Shown one piece after another: positions 1 through 6,661 of a stretch of DNA of 8,344 nt (positions within the stretch are counted from its first letter, which is position 1; every line of letters starts with the position of its first letter). The notes under the pieces were generated by a model. It worked only from the letters and a program-made list of their open reading frames with translations, had not been told where the DNA came from and made no database searches. This stretch comes from Actinomycetes bacterium (GTDB lineage Bacteria > Actinomycetota > Acidimicrobiia > Acidimicrobiales > Acidimicrobiaceae). Where the stretch lies: positions 1-8,344 of the forward strand of contig JAKBGL010000046.1 in NCBI GenBank assembly GCA_021833085.1. The letters run 5' to 3'. Made by a program: the position numbers and the translations under genes.

Positions 1-472
1 TCCGATCTAAAAACGCCGATGCTAGATAAGGGAAAATGTGATGAAGCTGTTCGTTTTTCGGGTGCAGGACCTCGTTAGCGTGAACAAAAAGTGGGTGCGA
101 GAGGGCAACCACTCCCGAAGAGGATGGAATCTCGTTTACAGGAAATTGATCTAACTCCCATGCGCTTGAAAAATTGTGCAATATAACCGCACTTTTTGTT
201 CTGATGGAACCAAGCCAACCCGGACGGTTGTTTACTATGCATAACTCAATGCGGTGTTCTTCACAGAGATTGGATAGGTCGGTGTAGTTGTTGATATACA
301 GGTGAGGAAGGTGACCTACCTTGGAGACGCCCCCGGAAAGCGCCGGTGAAACTGACACAAGAACGACATCATGTTTTTCCTTGATTAACTTTGCCCAGCC
401 GATCACGAGGCGTTCGAGTGCTCCGTTGCCGTAGATTGGGAGAAGTTCCGTGGATACGAAGGCGATGCGCAC
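1..472 (-). CDS. Glycosyltransferase family 4-like protein, N-terminal part (truncated by window edge)
   Basis: An open frame of 157 codons reads leftward from a GTG at 472–470 and leaves the window without a stop. The protein begins MRIAFVSTELLP, then has a YGNGALERLVIGWAKLI segment and a DVVLVSVSP strand. This is the usual opening of the GT-B fold N-terminal domain in GT4 enzymes: a first beta strand, a glycine-containing loop, then a helix of the 'ERxVxxxAxxL' type. Around residues 80–100 come NNRPGWLG and VILHNFSS, resembling the HNRP...LHN pattern of GT4 sugar transferases that use nucleotide-sugar donors. The donor-binding C-terminal domain lies outside the window, so activity and substrate cannot be judged. 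An in-frame ATG at 550–548 would add 26 residues. I prefer the GTG because MRIAFVS matches the family's normal start, although neither start has a strong ribosome binding site. The gene is divergent from the LysR regulator. The family call is fairly sure; the role (cell envelope or exopolysaccharide glycosylation) is only inferred. Confidence 0.72.
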   Translation of the reverse strand, partial: MRIAFVSTELLPIYGNGALERLVIGWAKLIKEKHDVVLVSVSPALSGGVSKVGHLPHLYINNYTDLSNLCEEHRIELCIVNNRPGWLGSIRTKSAVILHNFSSAWELDQFPVNEIPSSSGVVALSHPLFVHANEVLHPKNEQLHHIFPYLASAFLDR

Positions 473-705
473 GGATGAAACTCTAGCGGTAAAATCTTCG
501 GCTTCGATGATTACGGTAATTCGAGTTTGATATGGAGAGCCGTGGTACATTTGAGCTATCTTGACCTCGAATATAAGCAACAACCGTTAAGGAGATCTCA
601 GGAGTCGAATCGGTTGTGTTCGCTTTGAAGCGACCGCTAATGAAAGAAGATTCTGAAAATTATTGAAACCTTTAGATAAATTTGATGGGAACGAAGAAAT
701 TATTT

Positions 706-747
706 TACTATTGTCTATCAATCCAACTTTTTTTATAGTAGATAGTA
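706..747. promoter_or_regulatory. Inverted-repeat operator candidate over the lysR promoter
   Basis: The half-site TACTAT-N3-CTAT at 706–718 is mirrored by ATAG-N3-ATAGTA at 735–747, with a 16-base spacer. Ten of 13 positions per arm agree when one arm is reverse-complemented. The left arm covers the putative −35 box and the right arm covers the −10 box and likely start point. The right arm also contains a tandem ATAGTAG-ATAGTAG repeat (735–748). LysR-type regulators commonly bind dyads next to their own promoters and repress themselves, so autoregulation is the simplest reading. This is inference from position and symmetry. Confidence 0.5.
711..739 (+). promoter_or_regulatory. Sigma70-type promoter for the LysR-family gene
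   Basis: TTGTCT (711–716) and TATAGT (734–739) are separated by exactly 17 bases and match the −35 and −10 consensus at 4/6 and 5/6 positions. A run of seven T residues (728–734) leads into the −10 box. Transcription would begin near 746, giving a leader of about 45 bases before the ATG at 791. This is the best promoter I can see in the window. Confidence 0.6.
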
Positions 748-790
748 GATGTGGTTAATTTCAGCATGAGATGTAGGCGGTCAAAGATTG

Positions 791-1705
791 ATGACATTAC
801 ATAGGCTTCAGAGAGTGAGTTCCGACTATCTCGTGACCTTGGTCGTAGTTGCAGAGACCGAAAACCTCTCGGAGGCTGCATCGTTACTTGGAATATCGCA
901 ACCGGCCGTGTCTCAGCAGTTGAAAGCGCTTTCTCAAGCAGTTGGAGAGCGGCTCCATGAAAGGTCGGGGCATGGAGTGACGCTGACTCGGGCTGGTCGT
1001 GAGCTTGCGCGGGAGTCAGCGTCTTTACTTCGTGGCTATAGAGGCGTAATGGAGTACTTAAACTCACTAGAAAAAGGCGAGGCTGGAGTGCTGTCTGTTG
1101 CAGCCTCAAATACGGTGGCGGCTCACGTACTTCCAAGTTGGCTAATCAAATTTCGGCGAACTTACCCAGGTGTGCGTGTGAGCGCACGGTCTACGAACTC
1201 CGAGCTTGTGGTGTCGTCATTGGACAACGGAGAGATGGAGGTTGGATTAATTGAATCTCCAGAGTACTCACACTCCAAGGAGTTGGTCGAGCGAGTGGTG
1301 GGGGGAGACGAACTAGTTCTAGCTGTATCTCCGACGCTTTTGGAGTTCACATCAGATGAGATATCATTCAAAGAGATAGAGCAACTTCCTATGGTTTGGC
1401 GCGAGAGCGGCTCGGGGGTTAGATCAACCGTAGAAGCGGCGATGGTTAAGGCCGGAATCTTGCCTAGAACCGTCTTCGAACTCGCTGGAGGTGAAGCGGT
1501 GAAGGAGGCTTTGATTGCTGGACTTGGGGTGGGTTTCGTGTCGTCGTTGGCAGTTGGCCGTGAAGTAAAAGACGGACTGTTGCAATTGGCCACAATCGAA
1601 GAGCTAGGCCGTATTACGAGAGCTTTCCGCATAATCTCGAGACCCTTTGAGGAGCTTTCGATTCCAGCTCGTTCTTTCTACCAACTCGTAACTGGAAAGT
1701 CATAG
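791..1705 (+). CDS. LysR-family transcriptional regulator
   Basis: A 304-residue protein of normal LysR-type length. Residues roughly 8–68 form the winged helix-turn-helix, with the classic run LSEAASLLGISQPAVSQQLK followed by the wing and the start of the linker helix (VTLTRAGRELARESASLL). From about residue 93 to the end is a periplasmic-binding-protein-like effector domain beginning LSVAASNTVAAHVLPSWL. It includes a WRESGSGVRSTVEAAM stretch that resembles the effector loop of CysB/CbbR/YeiE-type members, and the AGLGVGFVSS motif near its end. The ligand cannot be told from sequence. ATG at 791 is chosen; a TTG directly before it (788) is an equally possible start adding one residue. The only ribosome binding site candidate is AGGCGG (775–780). 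It has its own promoter with an overlapping dyad, suggesting autoregulation. Its targets could be the divergent glycosyltransferase, the downstream acpS group 44 bases away, or distant genes. Confidence 0.93.
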   Translation: MTLHRLQRVSSDYLVTLVVVAETENLSEAASLLGISQPAVSQQLKALSQAVGERLHERSGHGVTLTRAGRELARESASLLRGYRGVMEYLNSLEKGEAGVLSVAASNTVAAHVLPSWLIKFRRTYPGVRVSARSTNSELVVSSLDNGEMEVGLIESPEYSHSKELVERVVGGDELVLAVSPTLLEFTSDEISFKEIEQLPMVWRESGSGVRSTVEAAMVKAGILPRTVFELAGGEAVKEALIAGLGVGFVSSLAVGREVKDGLLQLATIEELGRITRAFRIISRPFEELSIPARSFYQLVTGKS

Positions 1706-1749
1706 TTGTCGGAAGCGTCCTTTGATACGACAGGCGGTTCCATCTAACT

Positions 1750-2127
1750 GTGAGAGTTCTTTGTGGGACCGATGTGATAGAGATTGCCCGAATGGCTGAA
1801 GTATTAGAGAGAACTCCTCGTTTAGTCGATCGCATCTTTGATCCGAGGGAGTCCGAGTATGCGTACGCCCATGTTGATCCGACTCCTTATCTTGCGACAC
1901 GATTCTGCGCCAAAGAAGCGGTAATGAAAGTTTTGGGGAAAGGCATCGGAACGATAAGCTTTCGCGACATCGTTGTGGTACGAGTGCTACTTGAACGCCC
2001 GAAGATTGAGCTGACGAATACTGCTGCTACGATAGCGCGCAAAGTGGGCCTCGTAGATCTTGATGTTTCACTTTCACATTCCAAAACCATTGCGACGGCC
2101 ATGGCTGTTGGCGTTATTCAAGACTAA
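1750..2127 (+). CDS. acpS: Holo-[acyl-carrier-protein] synthase
   Basis: AcpS transfers 4'-phosphopantetheine from coenzyme A to the conserved serine of acyl carrier protein, activating it for fatty acid synthesis in the cytoplasm (EC 2.7.8.7). The 125-residue length is typical of the small trimeric AcpS class. Diagnostic motifs are the N-terminal GTDVIEI (Asp8, a magnesium ligand), RIFDPRESEYA, the signature RFCAKEAVMKVLGKG (Glu56 and Lys60) and the C-terminal DVSLSHS segment. The start is GTG at 1750, required to keep the GTD strand. The only upstream ribosome binding site candidate is a poor AGGCGG at 1732–1737, 12 bases away. It lies 44 bases after the LysR gene and 41 bases before the NAD(P)HX repair gene, with no terminator seen between them. 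An acpS–nnr–alr neighbourhood is seen in several Gram-positive groups. Confidence 0.95.
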   Translation: MRVLCGTDVIEIARMAEVLERTPRLVDRIFDPRESEYAYAHVDPTPYLATRFCAKEAVMKVLGKGIGTISFRDIVVVRVLLERPKIELTNTAATIARKVGLVDLDVSLSHSKTIATAMAVGVIQD

Positions 2128-2140
2128 CCTGACTGGTTAG
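2124..2140 (+). other. Small hairpin at the acpS stop codon
   Basis: CTAACC (2124–2129) and GGTTAG (2135–2140) pair perfectly around a 5-base loop TGACT; the left arm includes the acpS stop codon. No T-run follows, so it is not a standard intrinsic terminator. It could modestly affect mRNA stability or be chance. Confidence 0.3.
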
Positions 2141-2157
2141 ATCAGATCTATATCTAT

Positions 2158-2162
2158 GGGGG
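2158..2162 (+). promoter_or_regulatory. Ribosome binding site supporting a TTG start
   Basis: GGGGG sits 6 bases before the TTG at 2169, the correct distance for a Shine-Dalgarno element. It supports that TTG as start over the first in-frame ATG inside the epimerase domain (2241). Confidence 0.5.
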
Positions 2163-2168
2163 CAACCT

Positions 2169-3596
2169 TTGAAAAAGATAGCTTACGTGACAGATGTACG
2201 CTTCTTAGACGACGAGATTGCGAAGCGTGGTGGCCTTGAGATGACCATTGACAACGTTGGCTTTGCGATCTCGAAGATTGCGTTAACGATGTTAGGAGGT
2301 AGCTATGGGAAACGGGTTCTGATAGACGTGGGTCCGGGTAGCAACGGAGCCGATGCGCGTGCTACTGCATTGCAACTTGAGAGAAGAGGGGTCAAGGTAG
2401 TTCTAAAAGAACTCAAGGATCGTTCGTCTTCGGATGTAGATGGAGTTGACCTCTATGTAGATGGAGTCTTAGGGGTGGGTGTAAATAGGGACTATCTGCC
2501 GCGATTACTACCCGATGACCTTCCTGTTTTGGCGATCGACGTTCCGTCGGGTCTTGACGCTGATAGAGGAATTGTGCATGGAGGATGCCAACGAGCTGAT
2601 GTAACCGCTACCATCGGTGCGTTAAAGCCTGGGCTAATGCAAAACCAAGGTCCAGAGTTTTCTGGAGAGATCGAACTCGTTCTTTCCGACATCTACAAAA
2701 ATACACTTGCAACCTCTTTGATTGAAGACAGTGACGTATTGGAGTACCTCCCAGCCTCAAGTCTTGCAGACCATAAGTGGTGCCACTCAGTCTTTACCTT
2801 GGCAGGATCCGAGTCGATGATGGGGGCGGCAGAGTTGTCGACGTTGGCTAGCTATAGAATTGCCTCTGGAATTGTGCATCTTTACTACCCCTTAGCCACA
2901 CCTGTTAAGCAGGGTGTAGATCTGGCGCTGTCACCTGAGATTGTTCGCGTTGGCCTTGAGAGTCTTTGGGCCGAACCCGTCATCGACGCTGCCAAACGCT
3001 TTAGGGCGATAGTTATTGGGCCGGGACTTGGCCGCAGTTTGCAGATCTCGAACTTGGTCCGAAGACTCCTCGCCCATAGCAATGTTCCAGCTGTCGTTGA
3101 CGCGGACGGCATCTTTGCACTTGGCGAGCCTGCTCGCTTGGAGAGATTGGCCAGGGGACGTAGCGCTCCAATAGTCATCACACCGCACGAAGGTGAGTTC
3201 AACTCATTCTTCGAGCCTATTGGATTGGCTGTACAGGCAAAAGAAGACCGAATCGACGTAGCTAGACGGGCTGCTTTAGCGTCGGCATCAATAGTGTTGC
3301 TAAAGGGCAGTCCTACGGTGGTTGCGACGCCGAGTGGTGTCGTGTATGTTGTTACCTCTGGCTCATCCCGCCTAGCGGTAGCTGGAACTGGAGATGTTCT
3401 ATCTGGAGTGATAGGTGGTCTTTTTGCACGAGGCGTTGAGCCAGCATTAGCGGCTGCACTAGGTGCACATATTCACGGTCGGGCGTCATCTTATCTAGGC
3501 GGATACTCTATTAGAGCCTCAGAACTGATCGATGCTTGTTCCAGTTGGTTGTCAACCTTGGATAAGAGATGGCACGCCGGCCCAGAAAGTATTTAG
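2169..3596 (+). CDS. nnr: Bifunctional NAD(P)H-hydrate epimerase / ADP-dependent NAD(P)H-hydrate dehydratase
   Basis: This enzyme repairs damaged NADHX and NADPHX: the N-terminal domain epimerises R- and S-hydrates and the C-terminal domain dehydrates the S form using ADP or ATP. At 475 residues it matches the fused YjeF architecture. The epimerase half (about 1–190) opens AYVTDVRFLDDEI, has GPGSNGADA at 55–63 (consensus GxGNNGGDG), VDGVLGVG, and VPSGLDAD at 125–132. The dehydratase half (about 195–460) has HK at 202–203, LAGSESMMGAAEL, GPGLG at 284–288, VDADGIFAL, TPHEGE at 338–343, LKGSPTV and GTGDVLSG with the likely catalytic Asp409. The TTG start gives the family's usual N-terminus. Odd points: epimerase NNGGDG reads SNGADA, and the HKxxxGxxxxxGGS motif reads HKWCHSVFTLAGS, so a normal glycine and one of the GGS glycines are changed. 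Both active-site cores otherwise look intact. It is 52 bases upstream of alr. Confidence 0.93.
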   Translation: MKKIAYVTDVRFLDDEIAKRGGLEMTIDNVGFAISKIALTMLGGSYGKRVLIDVGPGSNGADARATALQLERRGVKVVLKELKDRSSSDVDGVDLYVDGVLGVGVNRDYLPRLLPDDLPVLAIDVPSGLDADRGIVHGGCQRADVTATIGALKPGLMQNQGPEFSGEIELVLSDIYKNTLATSLIEDSDVLEYLPASSLADHKWCHSVFTLAGSESMMGAAELSTLASYRIASGIVHLYYPLATPVKQGVDLALSPEIVRVGLESLWAEPVIDAAKRFRAIVIGPGLGRSLQISNLVRRLLAHSNVPAVVDADGIFALGEPARLERLARGRSAPIVITPHEGEFNSFFEPIGLAVQAKEDRIDVARRAALASASIVLLKGSPTVVATPSGVVYVVTSGSSRLAVAGTGDVLSGVIGGLFARGVEPALAAALGAHIHGRASSYLGGYSIRASELIDACSSWLSTLDKRWHAGPESI

Positions 3597-3648
3597 GCTG
3601 ATCTAAAGCGAGTGGCTATTGTAGTACCGGGATCGATGAGGAGCAGGT

Positions 3649-4821
3649 GTGACCTTTCACTCTAGGGCGGTGTGGGCTGAGATTGACCTAGTGGCACTGA
3701 AACACAATATCTCGTTATTGAAAAGAACCTTTTATCCAGCAGAGCTAGCTGCTGTCGTGAAAGCAAACGGATACGGTCATGGTGCCGTAGAGGTAGCAAA
3801 AACGGCTAGTAGGGGTGGTATAAGGACTTTTTGCGTAGCGACGGTTGAAGAGGGGGTGGAGCTGAAAGACGCCGGAGTGGAAGGACAAGTACTGGTTTTG
3901 ATGGAACCAGAGCGCGAGTTTATTGAGGATGCTCTGGTAAACGACTTGACGCTAACGATCTACAGCGTTAGAGCTCTTTTAGAGGTTGTGGCATGCTGGG
4001 AACGCATTGGCAGGAGCGGAAGGATTTTCCCCCGACCGCGAGTGCATATTAAGGTCGATACCGGAATGCATCGGCTGGGTGTGACCGAGGATGAAGCACT
4101 GGAGTTGGCCAAGTTGGTCAAAGACAGCGGTGTTGTTTTTGAAGGTCTGAGCTCCCATTTTGCTATGGCTGACCGGGGAGAATCTGGTAAAGGTCCAACT
4201 TTGGAGCAAGTTGCCAAGTTTGAACGGGTGATTACTAAACTGGCTACGCTTAACATCCGTCCCCAGCTCCTGCACATCGCTAGTACTGCTGGAGGGATAG
4301 CATATCCTGCCGCTCGTTACGATCTTGTACGATCGGGGATAGGGCTATATGGGTACCTACCGAGTCCGGAGGTTAACTTAGTGGGATTAAAGCCGATTCT
4401 TTCTCTAAAGGCTAGAGTTTCAGCGCTCCGCAGACTTGAAGCTGGCGAGGCCGTCTCCTACGGTCTTAGGCGCCCTCTCGAGCGCCTTTCATATATCGCT
4501 ACCGTTCCCATTGGGTACGCAGACGGTGTTCGAAGACTTCTCTTTGATAAAGGGCAAGACGTTCTGATAAAGGGTGAGCGGGTACCTATTGCGGGAACTG
4601 TGACCATGGACCAGACCTTGATTGACTGTGGGGATTTGGAGGTTTCACCCGGCGACGAAGTGGTCTTTTTGGGCCGTCAAGGCGTCGAGAATATTACGGC
4701 TCTAGAGTGGGCGGAGTCTTTGAATACGATTCCATACGAAATACTCACTTCCTTGGGCAATCGAGTTCCTAGGATATATGTTGGGGAAGATCTAACGGAG
4801 GAAGATACACTTTACCAATGA
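3649..4821 (+). CDS. alr: Alanine racemase
   Basis: Alr is a PLP-dependent enzyme interconverting L- and D-alanine, supplying D-alanine for peptidoglycan cross-linking (EC 5.1.1.1). The 390-residue length is typical. The PLP lysine is Lys38 in AVVKANGYGHG. The TIM-barrel domain carries KVDTGMHRLG, where Lys135 and Arg142 correspond to the conserved carbamylated lysine and nearby arginine, then SSHFAMAD, and RSGIGLYG near the phosphate-binding region. The C-terminal beta domain provides the second catalytic residue, Tyr271 in VSYG, then PIGYADG and the TMDQ motif (Met320–Gln322) of the substrate channel. GTG at 3649 is well supported by GAGGAG at 3638–3643, 5 bases upstream. The stop overlaps the UDG start as ATGA, so it probably heads a coupled operon reaching tsaD. 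I see no missing catalytic residue. Confidence 0.97.
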   Translation: MTFHSRAVWAEIDLVALKHNISLLKRTFYPAELAAVVKANGYGHGAVEVAKTASRGGIRTFCVATVEEGVELKDAGVEGQVLVLMEPEREFIEDALVNDLTLTIYSVRALLEVVACWERIGRSGRIFPRPRVHIKVDTGMHRLGVTEDEALELAKLVKDSGVVFEGLSSHFAMADRGESGKGPTLEQVAKFERVITKLATLNIRPQLLHIASTAGGIAYPAARYDLVRSGIGLYGYLPSPEVNLVGLKPILSLKARVSALRRLEAGEAVSYGLRRPLERLSYIATVPIGYADGVRRLLFDKGQDVLIKGERVPIAGTVTMDQTLIDCGDLEVSPGDEVVFLGRQGVENITALEWAESLNTIPYEILTSLGNRVPRIYVGEDLTEEDTLYQ

Positions 4822-5450
4822 CGCCTTGCGCTCACTTCGACGACTTGAGTAAACTTCCTACAAGTGAAAATATTACGAGACTTCGCTCACTCAATGAACA
4901 GGTACAAAGTTGTCAACTGTGCCCTCTATCTATAACTAGGACGAATGTAGTATTTGGCGAAGGTTCTCCATTGGCACGGGTTATGGTTGTCGGAGAAGCT
5001 CCTGGGAAAGATGAAGATGAACAAGGCAGACCCTTTGTAGGTCGCTCGGGCCAGCTGCTGCGCAAGCTGTTGGGAGAGAGTTTCGATGATCTGGACTCTG
5101 AGATCTTTATTACAAATCTTTTAAAGTGTCGGCCACCAAACAATCGGAACCCAGAACCTAAAGAGATTGATCTATGCTCGTCATACCTAACTCGACAAGT
5201 CGCTGCTATCTCACCGGAGGTAGTACTTGCTGTGGGAGCGTTTGCGGCTCGTACTTTGCTGAAGACGAAGCTGGGAATAGGGGAGTTGCGTGCGAAGGTT
5301 TACTTCGACGGCGAGCAGGTTGTCGTACCAACTTACCACCCGGCGGCTGCTCTTCGGGGAGGGCCATTGGTAACTACAAAGATGCGAGCAGATATCTCTT
5401 TGTTGAAACTTTACTTAGAGGGTCAGGCGTCAACATGTCCATTTCCCTAG
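4818..5450 (+). CDS. Family 4 (4Fe-4S) uracil-DNA glycosylase
   Basis: Removes uracil from DNA to begin base-excision repair; acts in the cytoplasm on deaminated cytosine or misincorporated dUMP. The 210-residue protein has all family 4 signatures. Four cysteines in the usual pattern (Cys32, Cys35, Cys104, Cys120) would hold the 4Fe-4S cluster. Motif 1 is GEAPGKDEDEQGRPFVG (residues 59–75), followed by FITNLLKCRPPNNRNP (97–112), and the late motif is PTYHPAAALR with the conserved histidine. The ATG overlaps the alr stop by 4 bases (ATGA), and the gene's 3' end overlaps tsaE by 16 bases, so translation is probably coupled to both neighbours. A GGAGG at 4797–4801 lies rather far upstream (16 bases). 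A gene of this type between alr and tsaE is not part of the common actinobacterial order known to me. The enzyme class is secure. Confidence 0.94.
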   Translation: MTPCAHFDDLSKLPTSENITRLRSLNEQVQSCQLCPLSITRTNVVFGEGSPLARVMVVGEAPGKDEDEQGRPFVGRSGQLLRKLLGESFDDLDSEIFITNLLKCRPPNNRNPEPKEIDLCSSYLTRQVAAISPEVVLAVGAFAARTLLKTKLGIGELRAKVYFDGEQVVVPTYHPAAALRGGPLVTTKMRADISLLKLYLEGQASTCPFP

Positions 5451-5923
5451 AGGTATTGTCGGAGAAGGGTATGGTGGCTTTAGGCGCAGCTCTTGGCGAT
5501 GATCTAACTCGACCATCCCTAGTTCTGTTACGTGGAGATATGGGAACGGGCAAGACACGCTTCGTTCAAGGTCTAGCGAAAACCTTGAACGTGGACAATC
5601 GGGTAACATCTCCAACGTTTCTTACAGTGAAGGAGTATCCGACTCCCAAAGGCAAGTTCATTCATTGTGATCTGTATCGGGTGTCATCAGAGCACTATCT
5701 TGAAGAGGTAGGCGTACTAGATGATCTTGAGCAAGGGGCTATCGTTGCGATCGAATGGCCGGGAAACTACATAGTGGATATGGAGATTATGGTAGTAGAG
5801 GTGGAGATCCGAAAGGGCAAAACCGATGCGTCTCGGTGGGTAACGTTGGAGGTTTGTGGTAGTGAACGTCCTCTTAGTAGCGTATATCGTTACTCTAAGT
5901 CCTTTAGCAAGGCGAGTACATAA
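5435..5923 (+). CDS. tsaE: tRNA threonylcarbamoyladenosine biosynthesis ATPase TsaE
   Basis: TsaE is the ATPase that supports TsaB–TsaD in forming t6A at position 37 of ANN-decoding tRNAs. The 162-residue protein has the P-loop GDMGTGKT (residues 34–41, Lys40), the SPTFLTVKEY segment (59–68), the HCDLYR motif (His77, Asp79, Tyr81, Arg82) and the IEWPG motif with Glu107–Trp108, all in family order. ATG at 5435 gives the standard N-terminus (a short strand and helix before the P-loop). The frame stays open upstream to 5174, but that stretch lies inside the UDG gene and encodes a cysteine- and glycine-rich sequence unlike TsaE, so it is not counted. GAGGG at 5418–5422 is a possible ribosome binding site 12 bases away. 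It overlaps UDG by 16 bases and directly abuts tsaB. The P-loop reads MGTGKT rather than the common LGAGKT, a mild variant. Confidence 0.95.
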   Translation: MSISLEVLSEKGMVALGAALGDDLTRPSLVLLRGDMGTGKTRFVQGLAKTLNVDNRVTSPTFLTVKEYPTPKGKFIHCDLYRVSSEHYLEEVGVLDDLEQGAIVAIEWPGNYIVDMEIMVVEVEIRKGKTDASRWVTLEVCGSERPLSSVYRYSKSFSKAST

Positions 5924-6661
5924 GTGGCGTATATCTGTATAGATACGTCAGGTAATCTCACCTCTTTAACTTTGGCCGAAAAAGGTGCTGCAAAAGCTAC
6001 TTTGACCCACGAGGGACCTTACCACGTAGAGAGTGTTGCGCCGCTACTCGTTGAGATCCTTGCAACTAACGGTATTCGAAAAAAAGATTTAGAGTTCGTC
6101 TCAGTAGTAGTAGGTCCTGGTGGATTTAGTGGACTTAGAGTAGGGGTGACTTTTGCATCCGTATTCGCGGTCGCTTTGTCGCTGCCGGTAGTTGAACTAT
6201 CTGCTTTAGAGCTTAGGGTGCTTGGCATCCAGGGATCATGGGACTACGTGTTGGCTGTTGAAGACGGCAAACGCAAAGAAGTGTTTTTTGGCGTTTACCA
6301 GACTGACAAGACGAGGCAGATCCTCGTACTTGAAGGGCATGCAAAACCCGAGGACCTAGCCTCTTTGTTGTTGGAGGAAGTGCCAGATCTATTTGACTGT
6401 TCAAAAAGAGTCGTCGTGGCAGGTGGTGGATTGGCTAGATACCGCGAACAGTTGTCCTTTACCTCCTCCTTTAGCCTGGATGAGGGTGTGTCGATGGAGC
6501 AAAACGCAGAGGTGCTTGCGCAGCTATCCTTCCTTGAGTTTAGCTCCCGCCGGGCTATAGATCCAAAAGCAGTGACTGTTAAGTATCTGCGAGACGCGGA
6601 TGCTCGCTCTAACTACTTGGTATTACGTAAACAAATTTCAGGGAGTGAAGTTGAAACGTAG
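5924..6661 (+). CDS. tsaB: tRNA threonylcarbamoyladenosine biosynthesis protein TsaB
   Basis: TsaB is the non-catalytic ASKHA-fold partner that dimerises with TsaD in the t6A synthase. The 245-residue protein starts AYICIDTSGNLTSL (strand with Asp7-Thr8-Ser9). It has GPGGFSGLRVG at residues 64–74 (family consensus GPGSFTGLRIG), then the helix and PVVELSALELRVLG. Next come VEDGKRKEVFFGVY, in place of the usual DARRxEVY segment, and a C-terminal VKYLRDADARSNY of the 'PxYLRxxDA' type. GTG at 5924 begins immediately after the tsaE stop with no intervening base; AAGGCGAG at 5909–5916 inside tsaE is a usable ribosome binding site 7 bases upstream. The 3' end overlaps rimI by 11 bases. The changed consensus residues do not argue against function because TsaB lacks its own catalytic site. 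Confidence 0.93.
   Translation: MAYICIDTSGNLTSLTLAEKGAAKATLTHEGPYHVESVAPLLVEILATNGIRKKDLEFVSVVVGPGGFSGLRVGVTFASVFAVALSLPVVELSALELRVLGIQGSWDYVLAVEDGKRKEVFFGVYQTDKTRQILVLEGHAKPEDLASLLLEEVPDLFDCSKRVVVAGGGLARYREQLSFTSSFSLDEGVSMEQNAEVLAQLSFLEFSSRRAIDPKAVTVKYLRDADARSNYLVLRKQISGSEVET
6641..6645 (+). promoter_or_regulatory. Ribosome binding site selecting the rimI TTG start
   Basis: GGGAG lies 5 bases before TTG 6651. The alternative GTG at 6645 would overlap this element and the ATG at 6600 lacks one, so the TTG is preferred. Confidence 0.55.

Larger units (their letters stand above)
473..790. other. Divergent intergenic region between glycosyltransferase and lysR-type gene
   Basis: About 320 bases separate the preferred starts of two divergent genes. 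The right part holds the lysR promoter and overlapping dyad, annotated separately. The left part (473–550) is open in frame with the glycosyltransferase and could encode an N-terminal extension. On the minus strand, TATATT at 575–570 resembles a −10 box, but I see no matching −35 box. A 14-base palindrome (620–633, TCGCTT-TG-AAGCGA) has a loop too small for a normal hairpin. I see no RNA gene, terminator or small ORF with a convincing ribosome binding site. Confidence 0.6.

Noticed and set aside
620..633. Palindrome TCGCTT-TG-AAGCGA as a hairpin or operator
   Set aside because: The two-base loop is too tight for a stable hairpin and there is no adjacent promoter to make it an operator.
708..1136. 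Minus-strand 142-codon open frame across the lysR promoter and HTH region
   Set aside because: It is antisense to a clear LysR HTH, has no recognisable protein features, and would end within the promoter; typical shadow frame.
2124..2140. Intrinsic terminator after acpS
   Set aside because: The 6-bp stem is weak in GC and has no following T-run.
5174..5434. Open frame extending tsaE 87 codons upstream inside the UDG gene
   Set aside because: It begins at an internal ATG within a firmly identified UDG, encodes a Cys/Gly/Arg-rich stretch with no TsaE similarity, and the ATG at 5435 gives the normal TsaE N-terminus.
6600..6650. Upstream ATG extension of rimI
   Set aside because: Lies wholly in tsaB coding sequence without a ribosome binding site; TTG 6651 has GGGAG at proper spacing and gives a normal GNAT start.
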